DNA from: Acidobacteriota bacterium
GTDB taxonomy: Bacteria; Acidobacteriota; Vicinamibacteria; Vicinamibacterales; UBA2999
Direction: 5' to 3'
Assembly (NCBI GenBank): GCA_013140955.1
Contig: JABFRY010000100.1
Coordinates: forward strand, 1-18,248
DNA: 18,248 nucleotides
Position numbers and translations under genes: made by a program. How positions within the stretch are numbered: position 1 is the stretch's first letter; each line of letters begins with the position of its first letter. Positions 14,303-18,248 of this stretch are shown in pieces. The notes under the pieces were generated by a model. The model saw only the letters and a list, made by a program, of their open reading frames with translations. It was not told where the DNA came from and ran no database searches.

Positions 14303-15145
14303 CTAGGCCGGGCGGCGGGTGCTCCCGAGGGCGAACTCGCGGATGGCGTGCGCGACACCGGCGTCGTCCTGGTGCCGCGTCTCATGCCACCCGCGCCCGC
14401 GAAGCGCGTCGATCGCATTGCCCATGACGACGGGAACCCCGGCGAACTCCAGCATGCCCAGGTCGTTGGCGTTGTCACCAATCGCCATCACCTGGTCCCG
14501 GGTCAGGCCCATCTGCTCCGCACGCCAGGCCAGCGCGCGCCCCTTCGTCGCCGATGGGGCGGTGACGTCCACCAGCGAGAAGTCGCGGCTCTCGTACTCG
14601 GTGAGCGAGACGGCGCACGCGCACGCCAGCTCACGCACCCGCCCGGCGACCACCCGCATCACGTCCACCGTTCCGTTGAACATCACCTGAATCGGGTCCT
14701 CGGTGAGGGCTTCCTCGAGCGGGGTCGCGCGGGCGATCAACGGGCGATTGCGATCCCAATAACCCCGCCGGTCTGGATGCTCCCAGTCCATCGTCTCGAA
14801 GACGATCTGGCCCGCGGCGTCCCGGTCGAAGATGAGCGCAGCAGCATCGCGGACGTCGCGCAGCGCGTCGAGCACGCGATGCGCCACCTCTCGGGCGAGC
14901 AGCCGGCTGGCCAGGGTCTCCCCGTCCACCCGCCGTTCAATGGCGCCATTGCTCACGATGAGCGTGACCGGGGCCGGCAGGAGCTCGGCGACGGGCCGGG
15001 CAAACGGGTAGCTGCGCCCGGTCACGAGGACGACGTGAATGCCGGCGTCCACGGCCTCGCGGATGGCCTCGGCGTTGTCGGGCGGCAGGGAGCCGTGTCT
15101 GTCCAGCAGCGTCCCGTCGATGTCAATTCCGAGCAGTCGCACCAT
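14303..15145 (-). CDS. Cof-type HAD-superfamily phosphatase
   Basis: Probable Mg2+-dependent phosphatase of the HAD IIB (Cof) subfamily, 280 residues. Motif I is LLGIDIDGTLLD with nucleophile D8 and D10; motif II is VSNGA; motif III lysine is in ATKGRAL; motif IV is GDNANDLGMLEFAG. The large cap between motifs II and III is typical of Cof enzymes, which dephosphorylate sugar phosphates and similar small metabolites. The substrate cannot be named. It is divergent from sucA with 88 bp between the two starts. Confidence 0.93.
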   Translation of the reverse strand: MVRLLGIDIDGTLLDRHGSLPPDNAEAIREAVDAGIHVVLVTGRSYPFARPVAELLPAPVTLIVSNGAIERRVDGETLASRLLAREVAHRVLDALRDVRDAAALIFDRDAAGQIVFETMDWEHPDRRGYWDRNRPLIARATPLEEALTEDPIQVMFNGTVDVMRVVAGRVRELACACAVSLTEYESRDFSLVDVTAPSATKGRALAWRAEQMGLTRDQVMAIGDNANDLGMLEFAGVPVVMGNAIDALRGRGWHETRHQDDAGVAHAIREFALGSTRRPA

Positions 15146-15218
15146 GACTTTTTGGCGCCTGGCGCCGCGGGTGGGGTGTCGAATCGTGAAGTCCGGACCT
15201 TGGGCGGGCGGCCTGAGT

Positions 15219-15224
15219 TACGAT
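15219..15224 (+). promoter_or_regulatory. Possible -10 element of sucA
   Basis: TACGAT at 15219-15224 ends 9 nt before ATG 15234, which would give a nearly leaderless mRNA. GAAAGG (15226-15231) also precedes the ATG but is only 2 nt away, too close for a normal ribosome binding site. No good -35 is seen. Confidence 0.35.
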
Positions 15225-15233
15225 AGAAAGGTT

Positions 15234-18035
15234 ATGACAACGGGTCAGTTTCAGGGAGTGAACGCCGGATACGTTCTGGAGCTCTACGAGCGCTACCGCC
15301 AGAACCCTGATTCGGTCGATGCCCCAACGCGTGCATTCTTCCAGACGTGGCAACCTGACGAGACGGAAGCGACTCCGCCCGCCTCGGCACACGCGTCACC
15401 CGCGAGCATCCAGGCCATCGTCGGCGCGGCGAACCTTGCCGATTCGCTGAGGCGATTCGGCCACCTCGCGGCCACCATCGATCCCCTGGGCTCTGCGCCC
15501 TTCGACGACCCGTCGCTCTACCCCGCCGCGCACCAGATCAGCAACGACGACCTGAAGAAGCTGCCGGCGAGCCTGGTCGGGGGGCCGGTGGCCCAGACCT
15601 CGGCCAACGCGTACGAGGCGATCGAGAAGCTTCGGAGAGTGTACTGCGGTACCACAGGCTTCGATTGCGCGCACGTGTTCGTGCCCGAAGAGCGGGAGTG
15701 GCTCCAGCATGCCGCCGAGTCCGGGCGGTTCCTGCCGGCGGTCGACTTCGAGAACGTGTCGGTGCTCCTGGAGCGCCTGACCCAGGTCGAGGTCTTCGAG
15801 CGCTTTCTCCACCGCACGTTCCCCGGCAAGACCCGCTTTTCGGTCGAAGGACTGGATCTCCTCATCCCGGTGCTCGACGAGATCATCCGGGGCGCAGGCG
15901 ACAACGGCATTCGCAACACGCTCATCGGCATGGCCCACCGTGGTCGCCTCAACGTCCTCGCCCACGTGCTCCAGAAGCCGTATTCGCAGATTCTGGCGGA
16001 GTTCAAGGATCCGGTCGATACACGCACCTGGCGCATCGACCTCGGCTGGATGGGGGACGTGAAGTACCACGCCGGGGCGCGCACCGAGAGCCGGGGCCGG
16101 ATGTTCGTGTCGATGGCGCCCAATCCGAGCCACCTCGAAGCGGTGAACCCGGTCGTCGTCGGCATGGCCAGGGCCGCCGGCACCAAGACCGACGAGCCCG
16201 GGGCTCCCGTGTTCGACGGCGCCATCACGCTGCCCATCCTGATTCACGGCGACGCGGCGTTTCCCGGCCAGGGCATCGTGGCCGAGACCCTCAACCTCGC
16301 CCGGCTGGCGGGGTACGACACCGGCGGCACGATTCACATCATCGCGAACAATCAGCTCGGTTTCACCGCTACCCCGGTCGAGTCGTACGGGACGAGCTAC
16401 GCGAGCGGCATGGCCCGCGGCTTCAAGATCCCCATTCTGCACGTCAATGCCGACGACCCGGTCGCGTGCCTCGAGGCCGCACGTATCGCCTGGGAGTACC
16501 GCGCGCGGTTCCGCAAGGACGTGATCCTCGATCTCGTGGGCTACCGCCGGCACGGTCACAACGAGGGCGATGAGCCGTCGTTCACCCAGCCGCTGCTCTA
16601 CAAGAAGGTGGCGGAGCACCCAACCGTCCGCGAGCTGTGGGCGAAGTCGCTCGTCGAACAGGGCAAGCTGCCCGCCGACGCGCCGGACGCCCTGGTCACG
16701 AAGCACTTCACCGCGCTCGAGAAGGTCTTCGAATCGCTCAAGCCGGATCAGGACTACATCCCACCCATTCCCGAGGCCGCACCCGCGGGCATGGCGGCCA
16801 CGGTCGAAACCGGCGTCCCCGTGGAGCGTCTCAAGGAGTTCAACGCGTCGCTCCTGGAGCTGCCCGAGGGATTCGCCGTCCACAGGAAGCTCGAACGCGG
16901 TCGGGAGCGGCGTGCGCACGTGTTCGACGACCCCAACGAGCGATCGATCGACTGGGCCACTGCCGAGGAGCTCGCACTCGCGACCATCCTCGCGGACGGT
17001 ACGGCGATCCGGTTCACCGGCGAGGACGTCGAGCGTGGCACCTTCAGCCACCGGCACGCCGTACTCCACGATCCCGCCACCGGCGCCGAGCACGCACCGC
17101 TCTGCAAGCTGAAGCAGGCCAAGGCCTCCTTCGAGATCCACAACAGCGCCCTGTCGGAGAACGCGGCGATCGGCTTCGAGTTCGGGTACAGCGTCCAGGA
17201 GCCGACGCGGCTCGTGATCTGGGAAGGACAGTACGGCGACTTCATCAATGGCGCCCAGGTGATGCTCGACGAGTTCGTCACCTCGGGCCGGGCGAAGTGG
17301 GGCCTCAAGCCGTCCCTCGTCTTCCTGCTGCCGCACGGCTACGAGGGGCAGGGTCCGGATCACTCGAGCGCCAGACCGGAGCGCTTCCTCCAGGCGGCCG
17401 CCGACATCAACCTTCGCCTGGTGAACTGCAGTACGGCGGCCCAGTACTTCCACGTGCTGCGACGACAGGCCGCGCTGCTCGAGAAGGATCCGCTGCCCCT
17501 GTTTGTCCTGTCGCCCAAGAGCCTGCTTCGTCACGCGGCTACGGCATCGGCGCCGCGCGAGCTCGCGGAGGGACGCTTCCGTCCCGTCATCGACGACGAC
17601 GACGCGCGCAAGCGCGCCAAAAGCATCAAGCGCCTCGTGATCTGCAGCGGCAAGGTGGCCGTGGACGTCCTCACGAGCCCGCTGCGCGAGGCTGCGAAAG
17701 GCGTGGCCATCTGCAGGCTCGAGCAGCTGTACCCCGTACCGATGCAGACGCTGAAGGGCGTCCTGGCCGGCTACCCGGCGCTCAAGGACGTGGTCTGGCT
17801 CCAGGAGGAGCCTGAGAACATGGGTGCGTGGGAATTCCTGCGGCCCCATCTCGAAGACCTCGTGCAGGGGCGCTGCCCGCTTCGCTATCTGGGCCGCGCG
17901 CGCAGTTCGAGCCCGTCGGAGGGTTCGGCCGCGTGGCATCAGCTTAACCAGAAGGCGCTGATTGAACAGGCCTTCGACCTCGAGAGTCACGTCGTGGACG
18001 GCTCGATGGTCCTCTCGAAGTCCGTCCGGAGCTGA
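15234..18035 (+). CDS. sucA: 2-oxoglutarate dehydrogenase E1 component
   Basis: Thiamine-diphosphate enzyme decarboxylating 2-oxoglutarate in the TCA cycle and succinylating the lipoyl arm of its E2. From ATG 15234 it has 933 residues, the normal length for SucA. Seen are the N-terminal segment NAGYVLELYERYRQNPDSV, which contacts the other subunits, GMAHRGRLNVLAHV, HGDAAFPGQGIVAETLNLA, the metal/ThDP region, GYRRHGHNEGDEPSFTQP, the transketolase pyrimidine-domain stretch EGQYGDFINGAQVMLDEF, and LPHGYEGQGPDHSSARPERF. The open frame continues upstream to 15039, over the phosphatase gene, but conservation begins at ATG 15234. Its E2 follows after 11 bp; the E3 is probably lpdA at 6068. Confidence 0.97.
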   Translation: MTTGQFQGVNAGYVLELYERYRQNPDSVDAPTRAFFQTWQPDETEATPPASAHASPASIQAIVGAANLADSLRRFGHLAATIDPLGSAPFDDPSLYPAAHQISNDDLKKLPASLVGGPVAQTSANAYEAIEKLRRVYCGTTGFDCAHVFVPEEREWLQHAAESGRFLPAVDFENVSVLLERLTQVEVFERFLHRTFPGKTRFSVEGLDLLIPVLDEIIRGAGDNGIRNTLIGMAHRGRLNVLAHVLQKPYSQILAEFKDPVDTRTWRIDLGWMGDVKYHAGARTESRGRMFVSMAPNPSHLEAVNPVVVGMARAAGTKTDEPGAPVFDGAITLPILIHGDAAFPGQGIVAETLNLARLAGYDTGGTIHIIANNQLGFTATPVESYGTSYASGMARGFKIPILHVNADDPVACLEAARIAWEYRARFRKDVILDLVGYRRHGHNEGDEPSFTQPLLYKKVAEHPTVRELWAKSLVEQGKLPADAPDALVTKHFTALEKVFESLKPDQDYIPPIPEAAPAGMAATVETGVPVERLKEFNASLLELPEGFAVHRKLERGRERRAHVFDDPNERSIDWATAEELALATILADGTAIRFTGEDVERGTFSHRHAVLHDPATGAEHAPLCKLKQAKASFEIHNSALSENAAIGFEFGYSVQEPTRLVIWEGQYGDFINGAQVMLDEFVTSGRAKWGLKPSLVFLLPHGYEGQGPDHSSARPERFLQAAADINLRLVNCSTAAQYFHVLRRQAALLEKDPLPLFVLSPKSLLRHAATASAPRELAEGRFRPVIDDDDARKRAKSIKRLVICSGKVAVDVLTSPLREAAKGVAICRLEQLYPVPMQTLKGVLAGYPALKDVVWLQEEPENMGAWEFLRPHLEDLVQGRCPLRYLGRARSSSPSEGSAAWHQLNQKALIEQAFDLESHVVDGSMVLSKSVRS

Positions 18036-18046
18036 GTCCCGAAGTC

Positions 18047-18248
18047 ATGTCCAACATTCTGGTGCCCGAGCTGGGCGAGTCGATCGTCGAGGCGCGCGTG
18101 GCGCGCTGGCTGAAAAAAGAGGGAGACAGGGTCGAGGTCGGCGAGCCGCTGGTGGAGCTCGAGACCGAGAAGATCGACCTCGAGGTTGCCGCCGAGCGTG
18201 CGGGGGTGCTGAAGAGCATCGCGCACGGCGAGGGCGCCGACGTGAAGG
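18047..18248 (+). CDS. sucB: 2-oxoglutarate dehydrogenase E2 (dihydrolipoamide succinyltransferase), 5' part only
   Basis: The window ends 67 codons into this gene. The visible part is a lipoyl domain: SNILVPELGESIVEARVARW at the start and the lipoylation lysine in ELETEKIDLEV. It begins at ATG 18047, 11 bp after sucA, so it is almost certainly the E2 of the same complex. It differs clearly from the E2 at 4598 (ETEKIDLEV against STDKVDAEI). The 3' part is cut off by the window edge, not by mutation. Confidence 0.88.
   Translation, partial: MSNILVPELGESIVEARVARWLKKEGDRVEVGEPLVELETEKIDLEVAAERAGVLKSIAHGEGADVK

Noticed and set aside
15396..17990. An 864-codon open frame on the minus strand opposite sucA
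   Set aside because: Antisense shadow of an unmistakable sucA; biased composition and no domain.

Overview
The window is GC-rich (about two thirds GC by eye), densely coded bacterial DNA with no sign of phage, insertion sequences, tRNA, rRNA or CRISPR. The mix of genes (tandem CNNM transporters, LipB next to 2-oxoacid dehydrogenase E2/E3, QueF, an HU protein, sucA-sucB, sigma-54 regulation) fits a Gram-negative, free-living aerobic heterotroph. Acidobacteriota (Vicinamibacteria-like) or a deltaproteobacterial-type lineage is my inference, not proven by any marker gene here.

Layout. (1) 14-2628, plus: two overlapping CNNM/HlyC-CorC-type membrane transporters. (2) 6353-2675, minus: an operon of a small membrane/coiled-coil protein, dihydrolipoamide dehydrogenase (E3), a 2-oxoacid dehydrogenase acyltransferase (E2) and octanoyltransferase LipB. 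LipB supplies the octanoyl group that becomes the lipoyl cofactor of E2. (3) 6437-13057, plus: the distinctive part of the window. A sigma-54 response regulator (6437-7822) is followed by two tandem 20-bp dyads (7833-7872), a near-consensus -24/-12 promoter (8050-8065), a radical SAM/SPASM peptide maturase (8159-9586), a 30-residue peptide gene with a strong ribosome binding site (9608-9700), a hairpin/T-run terminator (9745-9789), a family 5 solute-binding protein (9718-11301) and a periplasm-sensing histidine kinase (11294-13057). (4) 13057-18248: HU-family protein (minus), queF and an Smr-domain protein (plus), a Cof-type HAD phosphatase (minus), then sucA and the start of sucB (plus), the E1 and E2 of 2-oxoglutarate dehydrogenase.

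Region 3 reads as one self-contained circuit. A two-component pair flanks a sigma-54-driven maturase-peptide unit. The solute-binding protein has no permease or ATPase beside it and overlaps the kinase gene, so it may be a sensory partner rather than a transporter part. The proposed chain is: ligand (perhaps the modified peptide itself) -> binding protein/kinase -> response regulator -> dyads and sigma-54 promoter -> maturase and peptide. The individual parts are seen in the sequence; the circuit is inference. I do not recognise the peptide as a member of any RiPP family I know.
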